Source: Microvirga sp. 3-52 (GTDB taxonomy: Bacteria > Pseudomonadota > Alphaproteobacteria > Rhizobiales > Beijerinckiaceae). Taken from it: a DNA stretch of 64,000 nt. Below are positions 1 to 6,553 of the stretch, one piece after another. The notes beneath the pieces were generated by a model. The model did not search any database and was not told the origin of the DNA. It worked only from the letters and a program-made list of their open reading frames with translations. Location of the stretch: assembly GCF_018383585.1 (NCBI RefSeq), contig NZ_JAHAMK010000007.1:89680-153679 (forward strand). Direction: 5' to 3'. Numbering within the stretch: the stretch's first letter is position 1; every line of letters starts with the position of its first letter. The translations under genes were made by a program, and so were the position numbers.

Positions 1-131
1 AGGTCCCAGCTGAAATGGTAGACGATCATGGCGGCAATCGCGATGCCGCGGGCGACATCGATGGCGTCCCAGCGCTGAGAGGCGGCGGCTCGGGCGTGAG
101 GGGAGGTGGCGGTCAAGTCTGTTTGTCTCAT
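1..131 (-). CDS. DUF1624 / HGSNAT-like membrane acyltransferase, 3' part missing
   Basis: Only the first 43 codons are inside the window. The gene starts at ATG 131-129 and runs off the left edge. After about 20 polar residues comes WDAIDVARGIAIAAMIVYHFSWDL, the start of a first membrane helix. The D-x-ARG-x-A-x-x-x-M-x-x-YH pattern is typical of the N terminus of the DUF1624 / heparan-alpha-glucosaminide N-acetyltransferase-like family of multi-pass inner-membrane acyltransferases. It is divergent from the sirtuin gene, with 36 bases between the starts. The substrate cannot be inferred from this fragment. Confidence 0.7.
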   Translation of the reverse strand, partial: MRQTDLTATSPHARAAASQRWDAIDVARGIAIAAMIVYHFSWD

Positions 132-167
132 GAGTGACGGCATTCCCTCCCGGCTCCTGGGCCTTAT

Positions 168-932
168 GTGAATGAGATGACCGAGAGCCTTAATGCATCA
201 ATCGCCACATTACAGGACATGATTCAAGACGCTCGTGTCGTGGCGGGCTTTACCGGGGCCGGGATCTCGACCGAGAGCGGCATCCCGGATTTCTGCTCGC
301 CGGACAGTCCCTGGATGCGCCACAAGCCGATTTCGTTCGAGCTTTTCGTGAAGAGTGCGGAAGCACGCCGTGAGGCATGGCGGCGGAAATTCGCCATGGA
401 CGATCTCTATCGAGGCGCACGTCCAGGCATGGGACACCTCGGTTTCGCGTCCCTTGTCGCGGCTGGTCGAATGCCGGCCGTCATCACCCAGAACATCGAT
501 GGGCTCCATCAGGAATCCGGCCTCGACCCGGAACAGGTCATCGAGCTGCATGGCAACGGCACCTATGCCAAGTGTCTGGCCTGCGGCAGCCGGCACGAGC
601 TCGACTGGGTGAGGCGCCGTTTCGATGCGGATGGCGACCCGCCCGATTGTCGCGTCTGCGGGGGGATCCTCAAGGCGGCGACGATCTCCTTCGGACAGGC
701 CATGCCGGAGGGTCCGATGCGGCGGGCCCAGAAACTGACGGCATCGTGCGACCTGTTTCTGGTCGCGGGCTCGTCTCTGGTCGTCTATCCGGCAGCGGCT
801 TTTCCGGCCTTCGCCAAGGAAAACGGGGCGCGGCTCGTGATCGTCAATCGGGAGCCGACACCCCTGGATAAGGCTGCCGATCTGGTGATCCGCGCGGAGA
901 TCGGCTCCGTCTTCTCAGTATTTCTGCCGTAA
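168..932 (+). CDS. Sir2-family NAD-dependent protein deacylase (sirtuin)
   Basis: A 254-residue soluble sirtuin, expected to remove acyl groups from lysines with NAD+ consumption. Visible motifs: GAGIS (about residues 30-34), TQNIDGLH (108-114), catalytic His in ELHGN (H128), a zinc ribbon of two CxxC pairs (C136/C139 and C161/C164), GSS (201-203) and the VIVNREPT NAD-ribose segment. Unusually, the GIPDFRS segment of most sirtuins reads GIPDFCS (Cys43 in place of Arg). The start is taken as GTG 168; ATG 177 in the same frame is an alternative and neither has a strong Shine-Dalgarno. It stands alone, upstream of a cold-shock gene. Confidence 0.9.
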   Translation: MNEMTESLNASIATLQDMIQDARVVAGFTGAGISTESGIPDFCSPDSPWMRHKPISFELFVKSAEARREAWRRKFAMDDLYRGARPGMGHLGFASLVAAGRMPAVITQNIDGLHQESGLDPEQVIELHGNGTYAKCLACGSRHELDWVRRRFDADGDPPDCRVCGGILKAATISFGQAMPEGPMRRAQKLTASCDLFLVAGSSLVVYPAAAFPAFAKENGARLVIVNREPTPLDKAADLVIRAEIGSVFSVFLP

Positions 933-1059
933 CTTCAAGAACATGCAGGCTGCCGAAAATTTCATCGCCCTCGGATGCGCGTTTCTGGCTTCCCCTGATT
1001 CAGGACGATGTTATCCTCTTGTTAAGAATCGGGTTCATGATTCGAGTTTGGGTAATTTC

Positions 1060-1680
1060 ATGACTGGCGATTACGGCTCCAATTCTTTCAGTCTCCGCGA
1101 GGAGAATTCCTCTATAGATCAGGGCCACCGCGAGGTCGCTCAGCCGACCTCGGAAGAGGCCGCGCTTGAACTCGTTCAGGTCAGCGGTCGCATCAAGTGG
1201 TTCGACGTCGCCAAGGGGTTCGGTTTCATCGTTCCCGACAATGGCATGGCCGATGTTCTGCTCCATGTGACTTGCTTGAGACGGGACGGCTATCAAGCCG
1301 CCAATGAAGGCGCTCGCATCGTGGTCGAGGCGGTTCAGCGGCCCCGTGGCCTTCAGGCCTTCCGCATCCTCTCGCTGGACGAATCCACCGCGCTGCACCC
1401 CTCCGAGCTTCCGCTGCCTCGCACCCATGTTCAGGTGGTGCCGACCAGCGGTCTGGAGCCGGCGGTCGTGAAGTGGTTCAACCGCCTGCGCGGCTTCGGC
1501 TTCCTGACTCAGGGAGAGGGGAAGCCGGACATCTTCGTCCATATGGAAACCCTGCGCCGCTACGGGATTGCCGAGCTGAAGCCGGGTGAGCGCGTCTTCG
1601 TGCGCTTCGGCGACGGCTCGAAAGGCCTCATGGCCGCCGAGGTTCGCCTGGCCGACATGGCCCTGCCGCACTCCCACTGA
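1060..1680 (+). CDS. Cold-shock protein with two CSD domains
   Basis: About 206 residues with two cold-shock domains, expected to bind single-stranded nucleic acid. The first shows KWFDVAKGFGFI and a later LLHVTCLRRDG; the second shows KWFNRLRGFGFLT followed by DIFVHMETLRR. These are RNP1-like and RNP2-like patches. The frame is open back to an ATG at 943, but the 39 extra residues have no cold-shock character, so ATG 1060 is preferred; the ribosome-binding site is weak at both. Its stop overlaps the ATG of the DUF192 gene by one base, so the two are probably translationally coupled. Confidence 0.85.
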   Translation: MTGDYGSNSFSLREENSSIDQGHREVAQPTSEEAALELVQVSGRIKWFDVAKGFGFIVPDNGMADVLLHVTCLRRDGYQAANEGARIVVEAVQRPRGLQAFRILSLDESTALHPSELPLPRTHVQVVPTSGLEPAVVKWFNRLRGFGFLTQGEGKPDIFVHMETLRRYGIAELKPGERVFVRFGDGSKGLMAAEVRLADMALPHSH

Positions 1681-2147
1681 TGGACTTGCCTGTGCTGTCG
1701 CGTATCCGGCTGGCGTTCTCGGCCTTAGGCTTTCTCGTTCTGATCGCCGGCGCGGTTTACGCGCAGGCGTTCGAAACCCTGTCCATTGCCACACAGGCGG
1801 GGCAGCGGCAAACCTTCAGGGTTGAAGTCGCACGCAACGATGCGGACAGGGCACAGGGTCTGATGTTCCGCCGATCCATGCCAGCCGACCAGGGCATGCT
1901 GTTCGATTTCGGGCGGGTCGAGCCCGTGTCCATGTGGATGCAGAATACGTATCTCCCCCTCGATATGCTGTTCATCCGGGCCGACGGGACGATCGCTCGG
2001 ATCGCGGCCAATACCGAGCCCCTGTCGACCCGAACCATCTCCTCGGGCGAGCCGGTTCTCTCGGTTCTGGAGCTAAATGCCGGCATGGCAGCCAAGCTCG
2101 GGATCAAGCCAGGCGACCGGGTGGAGCACCCGATGTTCAAGCGTTGA
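1680..2147 (+). CDS. DUF192 family exported protein
   Basis: 155 residues. A hydrophobic N-terminal stretch (about residues 10-28) ending near AVYAQA looks like a signal peptide, so the protein should act in the periplasm. The mature part matches DUF192: a pattern of R-x-x-GLMFRRSMPADQGMLF, then MWMQNTYLPLDMLFI and a VLELNAG near the end. The function of this family is not established. It overlaps the upstream cold-shock gene by one base, which makes an operon likely. Confidence 0.85.
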   Translation: MDLPVLSRIRLAFSALGFLVLIAGAVYAQAFETLSIATQAGQRQTFRVEVARNDADRAQGLMFRRSMPADQGMLFDFGRVEPVSMWMQNTYLPLDMLFIRADGTIARIAANTEPLSTRTISSGEPVLSVLELNAGMAAKLGIKPGDRVEHPMFKR

Positions 2148-2164
2148 TGCAGGCCCCGGCCTGA

Positions 2165-2581
2165 ATGCTCGGCAAGCTGGGGTGTCTCGCCACTTCCATG
2201 ATTGCGGCTGTTCTGCCGGTTCCGGCAATGGCGGAGGTTGGTCCGCACGCTGTGATCAACGTCTCTCAAGAACTGCTTCGCGCCTACAAAGCTGAGGACG
2301 CTTCAGCTCTCCATGGACTTCTCGCTCCGGTGTTGCAAGCAGAATACCCTGTCGACAGGCTTCGCATGATCCTGGCCAGATGTCGGGCTCTGACGCATGA
2401 GATCGACCGTTTCAGCATTCCTTCCTGGGGAGCGCGCCACTACGGGTTCTTCGGTGTCTATGCGGAAACTGCCGTGTTCGAGATGATCCTTGAGATCGAC
2501 GACAACGAGAAGATCGTCCATTGGGTGATCACGGACGACGTCACGTCGAGCAATCAGCAATGTATCGTCAGCCGTGCCTGA
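2165..2581 (+). CDS. Hypothetical secreted protein
   Basis: 138 residues with an apparent signal peptide (hydrophobic about 6-22, ending VPAMA). The mature domain is small and mixed alpha/beta in appearance and contains a conserved-looking GARHYGFFGVYAETAVFEMILEID segment. I do not recognise the family with certainty; the size and layout resemble NTF2-like or DUF3887-type small periplasmic domains, which is only a guess. It follows the DUF192 gene by 17 bases and may be cotranscribed. Confidence 0.6.
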   Translation: MLGKLGCLATSMIAAVLPVPAMAEVGPHAVINVSQELLRAYKAEDASALHGLLAPVLQAEYPVDRLRMILARCRALTHEIDRFSIPSWGARHYGFFGVYAETAVFEMILEIDDNEKIVHWVITDDVTSSNQQCIVSRA

Positions 2582-2773
2582 AAGGTCCGCCGGTTAAAAC
2601 GGGGCAAGCCGGACCTCGTGACTGCGCCCTGACAGACGGTCGGACGGTGGGGTTCTACGGGAGCCCCTTGCGCATCGTGCGGACCCAGAGGGTCCTGTCG
2701 GCGACCCGCAGGGCCACGCTAGTGAAAAGCGAACCCGGTTCTCCGCTCCGAGCGACGCCCCGCTCAAGAGATT

Positions 2774-2826
2774 GAGCATCGGATCGATCCCAAAAAGGGC
2801 AGATCCCCTTTCGGGTCCGATGCGCT
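2774..2826. repeat. Palindromic intergenic repeat-like element
   Basis: An imperfect palindrome: GCATCGGA at 2776-2783 pairs with TCCGATGC at 2816-2823, and a GATCCCAAAAAGG / CCCCTTTCGGG interior extends the hairpin. It lies between two convergent genes, 3' of the PilZ gene. Length and composition resemble the short dispersed palindromes common in Hyphomicrobiales genomes, but I see only one copy here. It could also serve as a bidirectional terminator. Confidence 0.45.
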
Positions 2827-3085
2827 AGTCCGTGAACCTTGCTCCGTAGTGAATCCCGGTGGTCCACACCAATCGGACATTCGCTTTCGCACCCTCCGAG
2901 GGAATCTGCAGCTCGAATTCCAGCGGAACATCGGCAGGTGGAGACACCACCAGACGCACCCCGGCTTCCGACAAATCCCAAATCAAGCATTCGATCGGTG
3001 CCTGAGCGGTCCTGCTCGCGATGCGTCCTTCGAGATAGGCAAGATGACGCTGACTTGATCGGCGCTCGGGTGTCGGATGGCTCAT
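2825..3085 (-). CDS. PilZ-domain protein
   Basis: 86 residues, essentially a single PilZ domain, a c-di-GMP-binding fold. An ERRSSQRHLAY segment near residues 7-17 resembles the RxxxR arm, and the WDLSEAGVRLVV segment around residues 41-52 corresponds to the D/N-x-S-x-x-G motif. It is short and has no partner domain, as in many alphaproteobacterial single-domain PilZ proteins. Whether it binds c-di-GMP is inferred from the motifs. Confidence 0.75.
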   Translation of the reverse strand: MSHPTPERRSSQRHLAYLEGRIASRTAQAPIECLIWDLSEAGVRLVVSPPADVPLEFELQIPSEGAKANVRLVWTTGIHYGARFTD

Positions 3086-3272
3086 CCCTGGGATCCTGCC
3101 TTTGAGGAAGGAACCCTTCTAGAGAGGGAAGCTGGCGTGAAAATGTTCTTTGCGTTCGCGAGCCGGGGGGGCGGACAAGTCGAATCCGGCGATGCCAAAA
3201 AAGAAGCGCCTCCCAACGGTCGGCGCTTAGTGACGATCCGTAGGGGCAAACCTGGATCGGAGTTGGGATTAT

Positions 3273-3305
3273 GGCCTGATCCCTCGCGGAGGGAAGGATC
3301 AGGCC
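3273..3305. other. 10-bp perfect inverted repeat / hairpin
   Basis: GGCCTGATCC at 3273-3282 is exactly complementary to GGATCAGGCC at 3296-3305 with a 13-base loop. There is no T-run after it on either strand, so an intrinsic terminator is not obvious. It could be an operator or a structured leader. Confidence 0.4.
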
Positions 3306-3397
3306 TCTGGTCATGAGGGGTAGGTGTGTCCCGGAAGAATAAGGCCTTTGGGATAGCGTGTCGGCCCGTGCTCGCGCGGCGCTTGTCGGAAATCCGA

Positions 3398-3422
3398 GGA
3401 ACCGACCCGTCCGGTGAGAGTT
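3398..3422 (+). promoter_or_regulatory. Candidate EcfG (general stress sigma factor) promoter
   Basis: GGAAC at 3398-3402, then 16 bases, then AGTT at 3419-3422. The consensus reported for EcfG-type sigma factors in alphaproteobacteria is GGAAC-N16/17-CGTT, so only one base differs. It would start transcription about 20-25 bases before the ATG at 3454. Inference from motif only. Confidence 0.45.
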
Positions 3423-3453
3423 CAGAACTTCTATGATCGGACAGGAGAGCATT

Positions 3454-3624
3454 ATGGGAACACGAAGCTGGGCGGCATTGGCAGTCATCGCAGTCGCCGT
3501 CGTGGCGATCTTTTTCGCCCTTCGCGAGACGCATTCCGATCCCGAGGCTGCCCCAGGTCGCGCAGCCAGCCAGGATACGGTCAAGCCGGTCCCGTCCAAT
3601 CCTGATACGGTCACTCCACGGTAA
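3454..3624 (+). CDS. Small single-pass membrane protein, hypothetical
   Basis: 56 residues. A transmembrane helix at about residues 6-21 (AALAVIAVAVVAIFFAL) is followed by a polar, Pro-rich tail. ATG 3454 is chosen over the in-frame ATG at 3433 because AGGAG at 3443-3447 is well spaced from 3454. A candidate EcfG promoter lies just upstream, which would make it a stress-induced small protein. Family unknown. Confidence 0.55.
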   Translation: MGTRSWAALAVIAVAVVAIFFALRETHSDPEAAPGRAASQDTVKPVPSNPDTVTPR

Positions 3625-3810
3625 TGTCCGTCTGACGCTTCCTGTACCCTCTGGCTTCTAACCACCTGCAGCGCCGCATCGTTTCCGGGATCTGCTCTGC
3701 GGCCTTCCATCACCCGATGGACCATAAGTTCGTTTTCGGTTGCCTCGACGAAACCGAGGGCTTGCCTAGGTGTTCTCAAATCGATAGAGAAACCAAGCTG
3801 TTGAGGATAA

Positions 3811-3887
3811 CGGGGTGTAGCGCAGTCTGGTAGCGCATCTGCTTTGGGAGCAGAGGGTCGCGGGTTCAAATCCTGCCGCCCCGACCA
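3811..3887 (+). tRNA. tRNA-Pro (anticodon TGG)
   Basis: A full cloverleaf can be drawn: acceptor CGGGGTG/CGCCCCG, D arm GCGC...GCGC, anticodon stem TCTGC/GCAGA around loop TTTGGGA, T arm GCGGG-TTCAAAT-CCTGC, and an encoded CCA at 3885-3887. The 5' C (rather than G) at position 1 and anticodon TGG fit tRNA-Pro. Confidence 0.95.
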
Positions 3888-3924
3888 TCTTCGGCGGTTG
3901 AGTCTTGGAGAGAGTCCAAAACCT

Positions 3925-4230
3925 ATGCCTGCACGGATCTACAAGCCCGCCAAATCCGCTACGCAGTCCGGGATGGCCCGGACCAAGCAATGGCTTCTCG
4001 TTTTCGAGCAGGACAAGCCCCGCGAGATCGAGGCCCTCATGGGCTGGACGAGCTCGGGCGACACCCGTCAGCAGCTCCGCCTTTGGTTCGACACGAAGGA
4101 AGAGGCTATCGCCTATGCGGAGCGCGAGGGTATCGCCTACCGGGTCGAAGAGCCGCACGAGGTCAAGCGCCGGACGATCTCCTACTCCGACAATTTCAAG
4201 TTCAACCGCGTGGGCCCCTGGACCCACTAG
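3925..4230 (+). CDS. NDUFS4-like complex I accessory subunit (ETC complex I subunit family)
   Basis: 101 residues. It matches the ETC complex I / NDUS4 family: MPARIYKPAK start, W-x-L-x-FE, then MGWTSSGDTRQQLRLWFDTKEEAIAYAEREG and a C-terminal SYSDNFKFNRVGPWTH. In alphaproteobacteria and mitochondria this is a small supernumerary subunit on the peripheral arm of NADH:ubiquinone oxidoreductase. ATG 3925 is where family similarity starts; an upstream open frame overlaps the tRNA and is not used. It sits between two tRNA genes on the same strand (37 bases after tRNA-Pro, 20 before tRNA-Arg), away from the nuo operon, as usual for this gene. Confidence 0.9.
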   Translation: MPARIYKPAKSATQSGMARTKQWLLVFEQDKPREIEALMGWTSSGDTRQQLRLWFDTKEEAIAYAEREGIAYRVEEPHEVKRRTISYSDNFKFNRVGPWTH

Positions 4231-4250
4231 GCCAGGGTCTTCGGCCGAAT

Positions 4251-4327
4251 GGCTCCGTAGCTCAGCTGGATAGAGCAGCCGCCTTCTAAGCGGCAGGTCG
4301 TAGGTTCGAGCCCTACCGGAGTCGCCA
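4251..4327 (+). tRNA. tRNA-Arg (anticodon TCT)
   Basis: Cloverleaf: acceptor GGCTCCG/CGGAGTC with one G-T pair, D arm GCTC/GAGC, anticodon stem GCCGC/GCGGC around loop CTTCTAA, T arm GTAGG-TTCGAGC-CCTAC, discriminator G and encoded CCA at 4325-4327. Anticodon TCT gives Arg. Confidence 0.95.
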
Positions 4328-4347
4328 CTTTCCAGAAGAATCGACGC

Positions 4348-4728
4348 TCAGACTGCCGAGCCTGTCAGATTGAGGGCTGCCGCCTCCTCATCGGTAAAGA
4401 GGCGTGACCGGGTCAGGAAGCGGATACCGCGGCCGTTTTCGAGGGAGAACATGCCACCCTTGCCGGGCACCACGTCGATGATCAGCTGGGTGTGCTTCCA
4501 GTATTCGTATTGCGACGGGCTCATATAGAACGGTGCCCCGCCGATGGTGCCGAGGCGCACGTCCTCCTCCCCGACAATGTAATCGCCCTGCGGATAGCAC
4601 ATGGGCGAGGATCCATCGCAGCAGCCGCCGGACTGGTGAAACAGAACCGGACCATACTCGCTCTGCAGGGTCGCGATCAGATCGAGTGCGGCAGGCGTCG
4701 CCGTCACGCGCAGAATATCGCCATTCAT
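4348..4728 (-). CDS. DUF779 family protein (aldehyde dehydrogenase-associated)
   Basis: 126 residues, soluble, matching DUF779: HQSGGCCDGSSPMCYP around residues 31-46 with H31, C36, C37 and C44 as possible metal or redox residues, then IGGAPFYMSPSQYEYWKHTQLIIDVVPGKGGMFSLE. The biochemical role is not known. It follows the aldehyde dehydrogenase gene by 61 bases on the same strand, with a good ribosome-binding site (GGAGAAG) before the ATG at 4728. This pairing suggests a helper or metal/redox role for that enzyme; that is inference from context. Confidence 0.85.
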   Translation of the reverse strand: MNGDILRVTATPAALDLIATLQSEYGPVLFHQSGGCCDGSSPMCYPQGDYIVGEEDVRLGTIGGAPFYMSPSQYEYWKHTQLIIDVVPGKGGMFSLENGRGIRFLTRSRLFTDEEAAALNLTGSAV

Positions 4729-4789
4729 GTGACTTCTCCGGTGAATGGAGACCGGAGCACGGCAATCGCGCTCCGGTCCATTGGTGGTA

Positions 4790-6307
4790 TCAGAAGAAGC
4801 CGAGGGCCTTGCTGCTGTAGCTGACCAGCAGGTTCTTGGTCTGCTGATAATGATCGAGCATCATCTTGTAGGTCTCGCGACCGATGCCCGACTGCTTGTA
4901 ACCGCCGAAGGCCGCATGGGCCGGATAGGCATGGTAGCAGTTCGTCCAGACGCGACCCGCCTGGATGGCGCGTCCGAAACGATAAGCGCGATTGCCGTTG
5001 CGGGTCCACACGCCGGCGCCGAGGCCATAGAGGGTGTCATTGGCAATTGACAGAGCGTCTTCGTCGTCCTTGAAGGTCGTGACGGAAACGACCGGCCCGA
5101 AGATCTCCTCCTGGAACACGCGCATCCGGTTGTGACCGCGGAACACCGTGGGCTTCACGTAATAGCCGCCGGCCAGTTCGCCCGGCAGGTTGTTGCGCTC
5201 GCCGCCCGTCAGCACCTCGGCGCCTTCCTGCTTGCCGATATCGATATAGCTGAGGATCTTTTCCAGCTGTTCGCTGGAAGCCTGAGCGCCGATCATGGTC
5301 GATGGATCGAGCGGGCTGCCCTGCCTGATCGCCTCGACCCGCTTGAGGGCCTTTTCCATGAAGCGGTCGTAGATCGATTCCTGGATGAGCGCACGGCTCG
5401 GGCAGGTGCAGACCTCGCCCTGGTTGAGAGCGAACATCACAAAGCCTTCGATGGCCTTGTCCAGGTAATCGTCATCCTCCGCCGTTACGTCCGCGAAGAA
5501 GATGTTGGGCGACTTGCCGCCGAGTTCGAGCGTCACCGGGATCAGGTTCTGGCTTGCGTATTGCATGATCAGGCGGCCGGTAGTGGTCTCGCCGGTGAAC
5601 GCGATCTTCGCGATGCGCGAGCTGGAGGCCAGCGGCTTGCCCGCTTCGAGGCCATAGCCGTTGACGATGTTGAGGACGCCGGGCGGCAGCAGATCCCCGA
5701 CCAGCTCGGCCCAGACCAGAATCGAGGCCGGCGTCTGCTCGGCAGGCTTGAGGACGACGCAGTTTCCGGCCGCGAGAGCGGGCGCGAGTTTCCACGTCGC
5801 CATCAGGATCGGGAAGTTCCAGGGAATGATCTGCCCGACGACGCCGAGCGGCTCATGGAAGTGATAGGCGACGGTATCGTGGTCGATCTCCGCGACCGAA
5901 CCTTCCTGAGCCCTGATGCAGGCGGCAAAATACCGGAAATGGTCAATGGCGAGCGGGATGTCGGCTGCCGTCGTCTCGCGGATCGGCTTGCCGTTGTCCC
6001 AGGTCTCCACCAGGGCGAGGGTGTCGAGATTTGCTTCCATCCGGTTCGCGATCTCGTTGAGGATGCGCGACCGCTCGGCCGGAGCCGTCTTGCCCCAGGC
6101 ATCCTTCGCGTCGTGCGCTGCGTCGAGGGCCTTCTCGATATCGTCCTTGTCGGAGCGGGCCACCTCGCAGATGACCTTTCCGGTGACGGGAGAGGTGTTC
6201 TCGAAATAGCGGCCATTGACCGGCTCGACCCATTGCCCGCCGATGAAATTGCCGTAACGGTCCTTGAACGGCGCATTCGAGACGCTCAGAAAATCTGGCT
6301 TGTTCAT
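4790..6307 (-). CDS. NAD-dependent acetaldehyde/aldehyde dehydrogenase, ExaC/AcoD type
   Basis: 505 residues, normal length for the ALDH superfamily. General base E261 in [11 protein letters not shown] and nucleophile C300 in [11 protein letters not shown] are present, together with IPWNFP (161-166), the FTGETTTGR cofactor loop and the C-terminal [11 protein letters not shown] motif. The VCTC pair and the partner DUF779 gene fit the ExaC/AcoD group that oxidises acetaldehyde and other short aldehydes from alcohol or acetoin breakdown. ATG 6307 is chosen for its GGAGG ribosome-binding site and family alignment; the frame stays open another 108 codons upstream. A sigma-54 promoter at 6340-6355 precedes it, and an AcoR-type activator is divergent. 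Confidence 0.92.
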   Translation of the reverse strand: MNKPDFLSVSNAPFKDRYGNFIGGQWVEPVNGRYFENTSPVTGKVICEVARSDKDDIEKALDAAHDAKDAWGKTAPAERSRILNEIANRMEANLDTLALVETWDNGKPIRETTAADIPLAIDHFRYFAACIRAQEGSVAEIDHDTVAYHFHEPLGVVGQIIPWNFPILMATWKLAPALAAGNCVVLKPAEQTPASILVWAELVGDLLPPGVLNIVNGYGLEAGKPLASSSRIAKIAFTGETTTGRLIMQYASQNLIPVTLELGGKSPNIFFADVTAEDDDYLDKAIEGFVMFALNQGEVCTCPSRALIQESIYDRFMEKALKRVEAIRQGSPLDPSTMIGAQASSEQLEKILSYIDIGKQEGAEVLTGGERNNLPGELAGGYYVKPTVFRGHNRMRVFQEEIFGPVVSVTTFKDDEDALSIANDTLYGLGAGVWTRNGNRAYRFGRAIQAGRVWTNCYHAYPAHAAFGGYKQSGIGRETYKMMLDHYQQTKNLLVSYSSKALGFF

Positions 6308-6339
6308 TGGTTTCCTCCCTGGATGAACATGCCCGATTG

Positions 6340-6355
6340 AGCAATTTTCGTGCCA
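6340..6355 (-). promoter_or_regulatory. Sigma-54 (-24/-12) promoter of the aldehyde dehydrogenase operon
   Basis: Read on the minus strand the sequence is TGGCACGAAAATTGCT. This matches the sigma-54 consensus TGGCAC-N5-TTGCW, including the invariant GG and GC with correct spacing. The expected start is about 12 bases downstream, giving a leader of roughly 20 bases before ATG 6307. This fits control by the divergent sigma-54-dependent activator. Confidence 0.85.
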
Positions 6356-6508
6356 TTTCGCTGCCGTGCCGGAAACCTCTGCATTTGCGACGCGGTAAGT
6401 CATTGAAAACGAACGAGCCAGGCCGTGGCTCTGCTTCTTGGTCCCTCGATGACTTCTTTTTGCCTTAGCTTCGCCTATCATGGAGCCTGCCGCGGAAAGA
6501 AACGCATC

Positions 6509-6534
6509 TGCAACACCTGTTGCAATTTGCGACA
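6509..6534. promoter_or_regulatory. Probable upstream activator binding site for AcoR-type regulator
   Basis: Two overlapping inverted repeats: TGCAACA-CC-TGTTGCA at 6509-6524 (7-bp perfect arms) and TGTTGCAATTTGCGACA at 6518-6534 (imperfect dyad, TGT...ACA). The 9-mer ATTTGCGAC inside the second recurs directly at 6383-6391. The dyad is about 160 bases upstream of the sigma-54 promoter, a normal enhancer distance. Binding by this regulator is inferred. Confidence 0.55.
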
Positions 6535-6553
6535 CCGGGATGGGAGGACGCCA

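Larger units (their letters stand above)
3086..3453. other. Intergenic stretch without a convincing gene
   Basis: No open frame here looks coding; a long minus-strand frame through this stretch has no recognisable domain and no gene-like composition. It holds the 5' flank of the PilZ gene, a 10-bp perfect inverted repeat (3273-3305) and a candidate EcfG-type promoter (3398-3422) for the small membrane protein that follows. Confidence 0.5.

Noticed and set aside
2655..3869. 404-codon minus-strand open frame covering the PilZ gene and tRNA-Pro
   Set aside because: It runs through a tRNA and across two other genes in a different frame and shows no domain.
5132..6340. 402-codon open frame on the plus strand over the aldehyde dehydrogenase
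   Set aside because: Antisense shadow of a well-supported gene; composition is low-complexity Arg/Gly/Asp without motifs.
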